Below, piece after piece: positions 56,743 to 64,000 of a stretch of 64,000 nt of DNA. How positions within the stretch are numbered: position 1 is the first letter of the stretch; each line of letters starts with the position of its first letter. The notes under the pieces were generated by a model, which saw only the letters and a program-made list of their open reading frames with translations, made no database searches and was not told where the DNA came from. The position numbers and the translations under genes were made by a program. The DNA is from Streptomyces cyaneus. GTDB lineage: Bacteria; Actinomycetota; Actinomycetes; Streptomycetales; Streptomycetaceae. The stretch is taken from assembly GCF_004028635.1 (NCBI RefSeq), contig NZ_RQJW01000009.1:62001-126000 (forward strand). The letters are read 5' to 3'.

Positions 56743-58193
56743 TCGGTGCCGTCGCCCTCGTCTTCGTCCTTGGCGTCCTTGTCGCCCTTCTTCAGGTCCG
56801 GCTTCCCGGTGGAGCCGCCCGCCGCCTCACCGAGCATCTTGTCCAGCTCGGAGAAGTCGATCTGCTCGCGGTGCACGAAGCCGTCCGGGTCGTCCAGGTC
56901 GGTGGCCGTCGGCAGCATGTCCGGGTGGGCCCACAGGGCGTCCCGGCCGTCCACCCCGCGCGCGTCCGTGAGCGAGGCCCACAGACGGGAGGCGTCCCGC
57001 AGGCGGCGCGGGCGCAGCTCCAGGCCGATCAGCGTGGCGAACGTCTGCTCGGCCGGCCCGCCCGAGGCGCGGCGGCGGCGCAGCGTCTCGCGCAGGGCGT
57101 CCGCGGAGGACAGGCGCGGCTTCGCGGCGGCGTGCACCACCGCGTCCACCCAGCCCTCGACGAGCGCCAGAGCCGTCTCCAGACGGGCCAGGGCCGCCTT
57201 CTGCTCCGGCGTGTCCTCCGGCTGGAACATGCCCTGCTGCAGAGCGTCCTGCAGCTGCTCGGGGTTCTGCGGGTCGAACTGGCCGACCACGTCCTCCAGC
57301 TTGGCCGTGTCGACCTTGATCCCGCGCGCGTAGCCGTCGACCGCGCCGAACAGGTGCGAGCGCAGCCACGGCACATGCGCGAACAGGCGCTGGTGGGCCG
57401 CCTCGCGCAGGGCGAGATACAGCCGCACCTCCTCCTTCGGTACGCCCAGGTCCTTGCCGAACGTCTCGATGTTCACCGGCAGCAGCGCGGCCTTGCCGGC
57501 CGGGCCGAGGGGCAGGCCGATGTCGGTGGAGCCGACGACCTCGCCCGCGAGCACACCGACGGCCTGCCCGATCTGCGTGCCGAACATGGCGCCGCCCATC
57601 GAGCGCATCATGCCGATCAGAGGGCCGGCCATGGCCTGCATCTCCTCCGGCAGGACGTCGCCCATGGCGGTGCCGACACGCTCGGCAACCGGGTCGACGA
57701 GCTCCTTCCAGGCCGGCAGGGTCGCCTCGACCCACTCCGCGCGGGACCACGCCACCGCGGAGCCCGCGCCGGACGGCAGGGACGTCGCGTCGTCGAGCCA
57801 CAGGTCGGCCAGGCGGACTGCCTCCTCGACGGCGGTGCGCTCGGCGGGGCCGACGCTCGCGTCCTTGGTGCCGTCCGGGGTGCCCTGGGAGACCGTCTGG
57901 CGGGCGATCTGCTTGGCCATGTCCCAGTTCACCGGGCCGCCCTCGTACGAGAGCATCTGGCCGAGCTGCTGGAAGGCGGCGCCCAGGTCGGTGGGGTTCA
58001 GCGAACCGAACATGGCAGCGAACGGATTGTCCGCGCCGGGGCCGCCAAAGCCCCCGGCACCGGGCAGGCCGCCGAAACCGAACGGGTTGGCAGGTCCCTG
58101 ACCACCGCCGCTCTGCTGGTCCTTCTTCTTGCCCTCGTCGCCGTCGTCCGGCTCCTCCGGCGGAAGGCCGAATCCGAATGGGGTGTCACTCAC
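56739..58193 (-). CDS. DUF2342 zinc-dependent metalloprotease-like protein
   Basis: 484 residues. Residues 1-55 are Gly/Pro-rich and disordered (PFGFGLPPEEPDDGDE, FGGLPGAGGFGG). The DUF2342 core (60-450) is helical, with AREAAHQRLF-type LREAAHQRLFAHVPWL as the putative metal site. Acidic/Lys-rich tail. The family is annotated as zinc-dependent metalloprotease or F420-associated, but the activity is unproven. GTG 58193 with GAGGAA upstream; the frame above is probably not coding. Confidence 0.88.
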   Translation of the reverse strand: MSDTPFGFGLPPEEPDDGDEGKKKDQQSGGGQGPANPFGFGGLPGAGGFGGPGADNPFAAMFGSLNPTDLGAAFQQLGQMLSYEGGPVNWDMAKQIARQTVSQGTPDGTKDASVGPAERTAVEEAVRLADLWLDDATSLPSGAGSAVAWSRAEWVEATLPAWKELVDPVAERVGTAMGDVLPEEMQAMAGPLIGMMRSMGGAMFGTQIGQAVGVLAGEVVGSTDIGLPLGPAGKAALLPVNIETFGKDLGVPKEEVRLYLALREAAHQRLFAHVPWLRSHLFGAVDGYARGIKVDTAKLEDVVGQFDPQNPEQLQDALQQGMFQPEDTPEQKAALARLETALALVEGWVDAVVHAAAKPRLSSADALRETLRRRRASGGPAEQTFATLIGLELRPRRLRDASRLWASLTDARGVDGRDALWAHPDMLPTATDLDDPDGFVHREQIDFSELDKMLGEAAGGSTGKPDLKKGDKDAKDEDEGDGTE

Positions 58194-58385
58194 GGGATTC
58201 CTCGGCTGGTAAGGCCACCGGCTGGCACCGGCGGCGCGACTGCCCGATAACACCACCCAGCGTAGACACCGCGAGCCGTTCGGGCCTCGGTGCTTCGCCG
58301 ACTCTTGGCCTGCGGCAGGATGGATGCCACCTGGTACGTACGCGTCACTCGCGCTCGTACTGAAGACAACCGCTGGAGACGCCCG

Positions 58386-59504
58386 GTGAGTTCCCCTGAT
58401 CCGCAGGTTCGCGCAGCGCGAAACCAGTCAACCCCTCCTGCGCGCGGCGTGCGCGGGCCCGTCGTCGCGGTGACCGGCGCCGCGTCCGGTATCGGCGCGC
58501 TGCTCACCGAGCGGCTGGTCGCGTCCGACGAGGTCAAACAAGTCATCGCCATCGACGAGCGGCGCGGTGAGTGCGCGGCGGCACAGTGGCACATCCTGGA
58601 CGTGCGGGACCCGGCCATCGCGGAGAAGCTTCGGGGCGCCGACGTGGTCGTTCACCTGGCGCTCGACCTGGATCTGGAGACGGATCCCGCCGCCCGGACG
58701 GCGTACAACGTTCGGGGGACGCAGACCGTGCTGACGGCCGCGGCGGCGGCCGGGATCCACCGGGTCGTGCTGTGTACCTCGGCGATGGTCTACGGGGCGC
58801 TGCCGGACAACGAGCTGCCGTTGTCCGAGGACGCGGAGCTGAAGGCGACGGCGGAGGCCACCGGAGTCGGGGATCTGCTGGAGATCGAGCGCCTCGCGCG
58901 CAGGGCCCCTCGGGCCCACCCCGGACTTAATGTCACCGTTGTCCGGCCCGCGGTGCTCGTGGGCGGCACGGACACCGCGCTGACCAGGTACTTCGAGTCG
59001 CCTCGGCTGCTCGTCGTCGCCGGGTCGCGGCCCGCCTGGCAGTTCTGTCATGTCGAGGATCTGTGCAGCGCCCTGGAGTACGCCGTCCTGGAGAAGGTCG
59101 AGGGGGAACTCGCCGTCGGATGTGACGGCTGGCTGGAGCAGGAGGAGGTCGAGGAACTCAGCGGGATCCGTCGGATGGAGCTGCCGTCCGCGGTCGCGCT
59201 GGGCGCGGCGGCCCGGCTGCACCGGATCGGTCTGACGCCCTCTCCGGCCGGGGACCTGGCGTACACGATGTATCCCTGGGTGGTGAGCGGGAGCCGGCTC
59301 CACGACGCGGGGTGGCGGCCGCAGTGGACCAACGAGGAAGTGCTCGCGGAACTGCTGGAGGAGGTCTCCGGCCGACACACGGTCGCCGGGCGGCGGCTCG
59401 GGCGCAAGGACGCGACGGCGGCCGGTGCTGCGGGAGCGACGGTGGCCCTGCTGGGCGCGGCGGCGGTGGTGCGGCGGGCGCGGAAGGCTCGACGGCGGAT
59501 CTGA
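58386..59504 (+). CDS. NAD-dependent epimerase/SDR protein
   Basis: 372 residues. Extended SDR: VAVTGAASGIGALL Rossmann motif, LDVRDPAI, VVHLALDLDLETDP, NVRGTQTVL. The usual YxxxK is not obvious; the site after SAMVYGAL lacks Lys, so it may be a non-catalytic or atypical SDR. The last 30 residues form a hydrophobic then basic C-terminal anchor (GAAGATVALLGAAAVVRRAR). GTG at 58386 with GGAG. Divergent from the metalloprotease. Confidence 0.85.
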   Translation: MSSPDPQVRAARNQSTPPARGVRGPVVAVTGAASGIGALLTERLVASDEVKQVIAIDERRGECAAAQWHILDVRDPAIAEKLRGADVVVHLALDLDLETDPAARTAYNVRGTQTVLTAAAAAGIHRVVLCTSAMVYGALPDNELPLSEDAELKATAEATGVGDLLEIERLARRAPRAHPGLNVTVVRPAVLVGGTDTALTRYFESPRLLVVAGSRPAWQFCHVEDLCSALEYAVLEKVEGELAVGCDGWLEQEEVEELSGIRRMELPSAVALGAAARLHRIGLTPSPAGDLAYTMYPWVVSGSRLHDAGWRPQWTNEEVLAELLEEVSGRHTVAGRRLGRKDATAAGAAGATVALLGAAAVVRRARKARRRI

Positions 59505-59550
59505 GCGGACGGCCCCCCGGCGGGTGCGGGTGACGGGCTCACTCCCCGGC

Positions 59551-59920
59551 GGGTGGGGGCGGGGGCTCGTCCTGGTGTCCGTGGTGGTGGGCTTGCTGCC
59601 CGACGTGTGCTGGCGTGAGCTCGCCGCAGTGGGTGGGGGCCGGGGGCTCGTCCCGGTGTCCGCGGTGGCGGGCTCGCTCTCCGACTTGTGCAGTGTGCGT
59701 TCCCCCTGGTGGGTGGGGGCGGGGGGCTCGTCCTGGTGTCCGTGGTGGTGGGCTTGCTGCCCGACGTGTGCTGGCGTGAGCTCGCCGCAGTGGGTGGGGG
59801 GCGGGGGCCCGTCCCGGTGTCCGCGGTGGCAGGCTCGCTCTCCGACTTGTGCAGGTGTGCGCTCCCCCTGGTGGGTGGGCGCGAGGGCTCACCCCGTTGT
59901 CCGCGGCCGTCGGATCACTC
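59551..59920. repeat. 80-bp minisatellite, four and a half copies
   Basis: A 546-bp non-coding gap. Units begin at 59551, 59631, 59711 and about 59792, each opening GGGTGGGGGC and holding GGCTCGTC-CTGGTGTCCG; a partial fifth starts near 59873. Alternate units are the closer matches (first with third, second with fourth), so a 160-bp doublet was duplicated. A degraded partial unit precedes it at 59522. Confidence 0.85.
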
Positions 59921-60050
59921 CTCGGCCCGCAGGGGCTGCTCGGCGGTACGCACGAGGCTCCGGCATGTAGGAGGCTCCAAACCCGCACGCGCGTGTGCCG
60001 GGCGATAACGCTATTTCCCGCCCGCGCGGGCGTGGGGCACGATGGGGGGC

Positions 60051-60512
60051 ATGGCACCTACCAACGATCACCCCGGTGAGCAGGGCGCTCAGGACCCCGT
60101 CAAGCTCATCGCCATTCGCGAGACCGCCCTCTCCCTGGACGAGGTCTTCCGGGCCGTCGGGGACGACGCCGCCGGCGGGACCGCGTTGTTCGTGGGAACC
60201 GTGCGGAACCACGACGGGGGTGCCGATGTCGACGAGCTCGGGTACTCGTGCCATCCCAGCGCCGAGGTCGAGATGCGGCGGATCGCCGAGAAGGTCGTCG
60301 CCGAGTATCCGGTGCGGGCTCTCGCGGCCGTACATCGCGTCGGGGACCTCAACGTCGGGGATCTGGCGGTCGTCGTCGCCGTCTCCTGCCCCCACCGCGG
60401 CGAGGCCTTCGAGGCCTGCCGGAAGCTGATCGACGATCTCAAGCACGAGGTGCCCATCTGGAAGCACCAGAAGTTCTCGGACGGGACCGAGGAGTGGGTC
60501 GGCGCCTGCTGA
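60051..60512 (+). CDS. moaE: Molybdopterin synthase catalytic subunit MoaE
   Basis: 153 residues. Full MoaE fold with GTALFVGTVRNHDGG, RIAEKVVAEYP, HRVGDLNVGD, and the conserved C-terminal KHEVPIWKHQ with catalytic Lys. Converts cyclic pyranopterin phosphate with thiocarboxylated MoaD to molybdopterin. ATG at 60051; in-frame ATG 60042 adds MGG. Not clustered with other moa genes here, but moeZ lies earlier in the window. Confidence 0.92.
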   Translation: MAPTNDHPGEQGAQDPVKLIAIRETALSLDEVFRAVGDDAAGGTALFVGTVRNHDGGADVDELGYSCHPSAEVEMRRIAEKVVAEYPVRALAAVHRVGDLNVGDLAVVVAVSCPHRGEAFEACRKLIDDLKHEVPIWKHQKFSDGTEEWVGAC

Positions 60513-60666
60513 AGGGTCCCGTCGAACCCGTCCACACCACCTCCCGCCGAACCCGTCCGTCCCACTCCGGTTGCGTAACCGCACCCCTGACGTGAGCGTT
60601 GTCAGTGCCAGTGGTTAATCTGCTGATCAGTCAGTTGCGGTCGCTCATTGGGGATGGGAGGACGGC

Positions 60667-60831
60667 ATGGCGGCGCTCGCCTGGTTGCTGATTCCGCTTG
60701 TGGCTGCGATCTTTGCTGGTCTGTGGGGCAGTTGGGCCAACCGGACCCGGAAGGCACGAAGCGACGGGCCGGAGCTCGACGGATACGCCCGGTTCCGTGC
60801 GGCCATGGAGAAGCCCCCCTCCCGTACATGA
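60667..60831 (+). CDS. Small single-pass membrane protein
   Basis: 54 residues. N-terminal membrane helix (LAWLLIPLVAAIFAGLWGSW), basic stop-transfer WANRTRKARS, then a short polar tail with GYARFRAAMEK. ATG at 60667 with GGAGG 6 nt upstream. Small proteins of this kind, between moaE and the PDZ protease, recur in Streptomyces. No function known. Confidence 0.75.
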   Translation: MAALAWLLIPLVAAIFAGLWGSWANRTRKARSDGPELDGYARFRAAMEKPPSRT

Positions 60832-60839
60832 TCGGTGGG

Positions 60840-60929
60840 GGCGGGTTCGAGGCTCTGACGCGGCTCTGACGGGGCTCTGTCAGACGGCCCTGACGGGGCG
60901 CTGACAGGTGTGTCACGTACTGTCTTGGC
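60840..60929 (+). promoter_or_regulatory. CTGACG-rich promoter region of the PDZ-Lon gene
   Basis: CTCTGACG-type direct repeats (about 60856-60905). TACTGT (60918-60923) lies 6 nt before the ATG at 60930, a leaderless-type -10. No RBS. Confidence 0.45.
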
Positions 60930-62027
60930 ATGCCACGCCGCACCGCGACGATGCTCGCCTCCACCCTGATGCTGATCGCGCTTCTGTGCGCGGGAGTCTT
61001 CATCCCCGTGCCGTACTCGGAGATGTCCCCGGGGCCGACGGTGAACACCCTCGGGGAGCACGACGGCGAGCCGGTGCTGCAGATCTCCGGGCGCAGGACG
61101 TACGCCACGACCGGGCATCTCAACATGACCACCGTCCGGGTCACCAGCGCGGACTACAAGATGAACCTCGTGGAGGCCGTCTACGGGTGGCTCGCGCACG
61201 ACAACAAGGTCGTGCCGCACGACACCCTCTACCCGGACGGCAAGACCGAGGAGCAGTCCACCCAGGAGAACGCCGAGGAGTTCAGCCAGTCCCAGGAGAG
61301 CGCCAAGGTCGCCGCCCTGAAGGAGCTGGACATCCCGGTGCAGAGCTGGGTGATCGTCTCGACCGTCGTCAAGGGAACCCCGGCCGAGGGCAAGCTGCAC
61401 GCCGGTGACGTGATCAAGGCCGTGGACGGTACGACCGTGAAGGAACCGGCCGACGTCGCCAAGCTGGTGACCAAGCACAAGCCGGGTCAGGACGTCGTCT
61501 TCACCATCGTGCCGGCCAAGGAGCAGGCCGCCGCGGAGAAGGAGCGCAGGACGCCGACGAAGTCCGAGAAGGTCACCATCAGGACCGCCGAGTCCGATGA
61601 CAGCGCCGGCAAGCGCGCGATCGTCGGGATCTCCGCCGGGACCGACCACACCTTCCCGTTCACCATCGACATCAAGCTCGCCGACGTCGGCGGCCCCAGC
61701 GCGGGCCTGATGTTCTCGCTCGGGCTCTACGACAAGCTCACCCCGGGCAGCCTCACCGGCGGCAAGTTCGTCGCCGGCACCGGCACCATCGACGACGACG
61801 GCAAGGTCGGCCCCATCGGCGGCATCGAGATGAAGACCATCGCCGCGCGCGACAAGGGCGCCGAGTACTTCCTCACGCCCGCCGACAACTGCGCGACCGC
61901 CGCCCGGGACGTCCCCGGGGGGCTCACTCTCGTCAAGGTCGGCACCATCGGCGACGCCCTCGACGCTCTGCAGGACATCCGCTCCGGCGACGCCGCCGAC
62001 CTGCCGAAGTGCACGACGAAGGACTGA
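60930..62027 (+). CDS. YlbL-type PDZ and Lon-like serine protease
   Basis: 365 residues. N-terminal signal-anchor helix (TMLASTLMLIALLCAGVFI), extracellular region, PDZ domain (~140-200, GTPAEGKLHAGDVIKAVDG), then a Lon-type proteolytic domain: catalytic Ser in GGPSAGLMFSLG and Lys in IGGIEMKTIAA. Related proteins degrade membrane-associated regulators. Probably leaderless (see the upstream promoter). Convergent with the PPA1309 gene. Confidence 0.92.
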   Translation: MPRRTATMLASTLMLIALLCAGVFIPVPYSEMSPGPTVNTLGEHDGEPVLQISGRRTYATTGHLNMTTVRVTSADYKMNLVEAVYGWLAHDNKVVPHDTLYPDGKTEEQSTQENAEEFSQSQESAKVAALKELDIPVQSWVIVSTVVKGTPAEGKLHAGDVIKAVDGTTVKEPADVAKLVTKHKPGQDVVFTIVPAKEQAAAEKERRTPTKSEKVTIRTAESDDSAGKRAIVGISAGTDHTFPFTIDIKLADVGGPSAGLMFSLGLYDKLTPGSLTGGKFVAGTGTIDDDGKVGPIGGIEMKTIAARDKGAEYFLTPADNCATAARDVPGGLTLVKVGTIGDALDALQDIRSGDAADLPKCTTKD

Positions 62028-62118
62028 GCAGCAGGCTCCGGTACGGCCGTGGGGGCGCCCCTCACCTCAAGGGGCGCCCCCACGGCCGTTCAAGTCCTCG
62101 TCGCCGTACCGGAAGACC

Positions 62119-62661
62119 TCAGTCCGCGAACGTCGCCGCCAGCGCCTCCGCCAGACCCGGGATCAGGTCCGGGCCGGTGAGGACCTCCGTCGGGGTGTCC
62201 TTCTCGCGCAGGCGCAGTGCCGACTCGCGGGCGCCGTCGCGCAGGACCGCGACCGTCATGCGGACCTCCTGACGGTCGGGGTGGTCGGCCACCCACTTCG
62301 TGAGCTTGGCCTCGCTCAGGCCCTGCGGAACCTGGGCCTCGGCGGACGGGGGCAGCATCAGGCGCTCGACGGTGAGCGCACAGCCGACCACCGCGTCGGG
62401 CCAGGCGATCGTGCCGAGGAACTCGTCGAGCGCCTTGCCCGTTGGAAGTTCGTCCTGCTCGATCGGGGTCAGGCCGGAGGACTCCTGCTCGTCCCCCAGG
62501 CCGAGCTGGGCGGCGAGGCCGGGTTCCTGGGCCCGCAGCCGTGCGGTGTCTACGAGGGCGAAGAGGCGGGCGGGCTGGTCCCAGCCGAGGCCGGAGGCGT
62601 ACTCGTCGATCTCGAGAACGGCCCGGGTGAGCGGGCTCGCCGCCATGGGAGTGTTGGACAT
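62119..62661 (-). CDS. PPA1309 family protein
   Basis: 180 residues, soluble: begins MSNTPMAASPLTRAVLEID, with YASGLGWDQPARLFALVDT and ELPTGKALDEFLGTIAWPDAV. Matches the actinobacterial PPA1309 family in length; function unknown. ATG at 62661 lies 7 nt after CAGGAT with no RBS, suggesting a leaderless start. Confidence 0.85.
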   Translation of the reverse strand: MSNTPMAASPLTRAVLEIDEYASGLGWDQPARLFALVDTARLRAQEPGLAAQLGLGDEQESSGLTPIEQDELPTGKALDEFLGTIAWPDAVVGCALTVERLMLPPSAEAQVPQGLSEAKLTKWVADHPDRQEVRMTVAVLRDGARESALRLREKDTPTEVLTGPDLIPGLAEALAATFAD

Positions 62662-62825
62662 GGTCACAATCCTGCCTCGTTCCTGGGCTGAATCGGGAAC
62701 TGAGTAAACGGTGAGTAAGTTGCATAGGTGTGGGCCCACGATCACGGGGGGCCACGTAGGGCTCACGAAGACGCGGGCCTGACGGACCAACAGCGAACCT
62801 CGGGGTGCGAACCTTGGCTTTCCAG
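62662..62825. promoter_or_regulatory. Divergent promoter region, PPA1309 / UPF0182 gene
   Basis: About 160 bp. TGAGTAA is repeated (62701 and 62712) next to a rare AT-rich stretch. Both flanking genes probably start from here. Confidence 0.4.
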
Positions 62826-64000
62826 ATGCCGGACCGCGGCGGAGGCCCGACCGGGCCACGGATCAGAGTGGGCCGCCCGTCCCGGCGTGTCCGGACGCTG
62901 CTCATGACACTGGGCGTCCTCGCCGTCCTCGGCATGGCGTTCACCATGTTCGCGGGCTTCTGGACGGACTGGCTCTGGTACCGGTCGGTGCACTACTCCT
63001 CGGTGTTCACCACCACGCTGTGGACCAAGATCGGACTCTTCTTCGTCTTCGGTCTGCTGATGGCCCTCGCGGTCGGCTTCAACATCTGGCTGGCGCACCG
63101 GCTGCGCCCGCCGCTGAGCGCCATGTCGATGGAGCAGCAGAGCCTCGACCGCTACCGCATGGGCATCGCGCCGTACAAGAAGTGGCTGCTGCTGGCGATC
63201 ACCGCCCTGGTCGGCCTGATCGCCGGCGCCTCCGCCTCCAGCCAGTGGCGCACCTGGCTGATGTGGGTCAACGGCGTGCCCTTCGGCCAGAAGGACCCGC
63301 AGTTCCACCTCGACGTCGGCTTCTACGCCTTCGACCTGCCCTGGTACCGGTTCCTGCTCGGCTTCGGCTTCGCCGCCGCGATCCTCTCCGTGATCGCCGC
63401 CGCGCTCACCCACTACCTGTACGGCGGGCTGCGCATCACCAGCCCGGGCGCGCGCGCCACGGCCGCGGCCACCGGCCATCTGTCGGTCCTCATCGGCATC
63501 TTCGTCGCCCTCAAGGCGGTCGCGTACTGGCTCGACCGGTACGGACTCGCGGTGAAGTCCAGCGACTTCAAGGCCACCGACAACTGGACCGGCCTGAGGT
63601 ACGTCGACGCCAACGCCTATCTGCCGGCCAAGACGATCCTGTTCTGCATCGCCGTCATCTGCGCGCTGCTGTTCTTCGCCACCCTGTGGCGGCGCACCTG
63701 GCAGCTGCCCGTCATCGGCTTCGGCCTGATGGTCCTCTCGGCGATCCTCATCGGCGGCCTGTACCCGGCGATCGTCCAGAAGTTCCAGGTCCAGCCCAAC
63801 GAGCAGGCCAAGGAAGCGCCGTACGTCGACAAGAACCTCAAGGCGACGCGCGAGGCGTACGGCATCGACGGCGCGCAGGTCACCGAGTACCCGGGCACGA
63901 GCACGACCGAGGACAAGACCAAGCTGCGCGACGACGTGGACGACGCGGCGAGCATCCGGATCTTGGACCCGAACATCGTCTCGCCGACGTTCCAGCAGCT
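62826..64000 (+). CDS. UPF0182 family membrane protein, 5' part
   Basis: At least 391 residues, open to the window end. Begins MPDRGGGPTGPRIRVGRP, followed by membrane helices: LLMTLGVLAVLGMAF, IGLFFVFGLLMALAV, LLLAITALVGLIAG, FLLGFGFAAAILSVI, plus others. Contains WLMWVNGVPFGQKDPQF and FQVQPNEQAKEAPYV, typical UPF0182. Full-length family members are near 1,000 residues. An in-frame TTG at 62814 may be the true start. Confidence 0.88.
   Translation, partial: MPDRGGGPTGPRIRVGRPSRRVRTLLMTLGVLAVLGMAFTMFAGFWTDWLWYRSVHYSSVFTTTLWTKIGLFFVFGLLMALAVGFNIWLAHRLRPPLSAMSMEQQSLDRYRMGIAPYKKWLLLAITALVGLIAGASASSQWRTWLMWVNGVPFGQKDPQFHLDVGFYAFDLPWYRFLLGFGFAAAILSVIAAALTHYLYGGLRITSPGARATAAATGHLSVLIGIFVALKAVAYWLDRYGLAVKSSDFKATDNWTGLRYVDANAYLPAKTILFCIAVICALLFFATLWRRTWQLPVIGFGLMVLSAILIGGLYPAIVQKFQVQPNEQAKEAPYVDKNLKATREAYGIDGAQVTEYPGTSTTEDKTKLRDDVDDAASIRILDPNIVSPTFQQ

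Noticed and set aside
59425..60008. ORFs across the 80-bp repeat
   Set aside because: Frames repeat the minisatellite wording on both strands and shift with copy-length changes; no RBS or domain.
1..64000. tRNA, rRNA, CRISPR, IS elements, prophage or conjugative genes
   Set aside because: None could be recognised: no cloverleaf-like cluster, no repeat-spacer array, no transposase or integrase motif on either strand.

Overview
The window is a high-GC actinobacterial chromosome segment, almost certainly Streptomyces. The evidence is very strong GC3 bias, frequent GTG/TTG starts, many 4-bp ATGA overlaps, leaderless promoters (TANNNT-like -10 about 7 nt before the start), GC-rich dispersed intergenic repeats, and gene families typical of the genus (DUF6758, DUF3152, DUF3107, PPA1309, UPF0182). 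The gene order resembles, from memory, the SCO5145-SCO5205 core region of S. coelicolor. No rRNA, tRNA, CRISPR, integrase, transposase or phage gene was seen; this is core chromosome with local repeat variation.

Layout. Bases 1-5.7 kb hold an MFS transporter (cut by the window edge), a DUF6758 protein, a PHP phosphoesterase, a MarC membrane protein, a 50-residue conserved peptide, a NYN-domain protein and an alpha/beta hydrolase. Bases 5.7-10.5 kb hold a DEAD-box helicase with a long RTRK-repeat tail and a divergent ferritin-like protein, with copies of one dispersed repeat family in inverted orientation just 3' of each gene. Bases 10.5-15.6 kb hold small membrane, DUF3107, TetR, acidic, hydrolase and DUF3152 genes.

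Bases 15.6-21.3 kb are an oligopeptide-type ABC transporter operon (lipoprotein, two permeases, double ATPase). It is preceded by a candidate leaderless Cys-containing leader peptide that sits in a striking palindromic promoter. Bases 21.5-26.8 kb are a four-gene tight cluster: a PelF-like DUF3492 glycosyltransferase, a polytopic membrane protein, a sugar epimerase and a spherulin-4-type glycosidase. It reads as a compact surface amino-sugar polysaccharide system. Bases 26.8-34.3 kb hold MoeZ, two tandem secreted TAP-type peptidases and a large kinase/flippase fusion.

Bases 34.5-47.6 kb form a DNA-repair-rich neighbourhood: an alkyltransferase-like protein, AdnA and AdnB helicase-nucleases, an M20 dipeptidase, NudC, a mycoredoxin and UvrD2. 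Bases 47.6-49.3 kb hold wblC (whiB7) with its AT-rich promoter, a 107-codon upstream ORF and an intrinsic terminator, i.e. a full attenuation leader, followed by two small genes. Bases 49.3-56.2 kb hold a UbiB-like kinase, an orphan E1/ThiF-like protein, a YgjP-like metallopeptidase, a TerD-AIM24 fusion and two more AIM24 genes. Bases 56.2-64 kb hold a NUDIX hydrolase, a DUF2342 metalloprotease, an epimerase, an 80-bp minisatellite, MoaE, a small membrane protein, a PDZ-Lon protease, a PPA1309 protein and the start of a UPF0182 membrane protein.

Start codons were chosen by eye from reading frame, RBS or -10 spacing and family length. Functions come from motif reading and recall of families; no database search was run.
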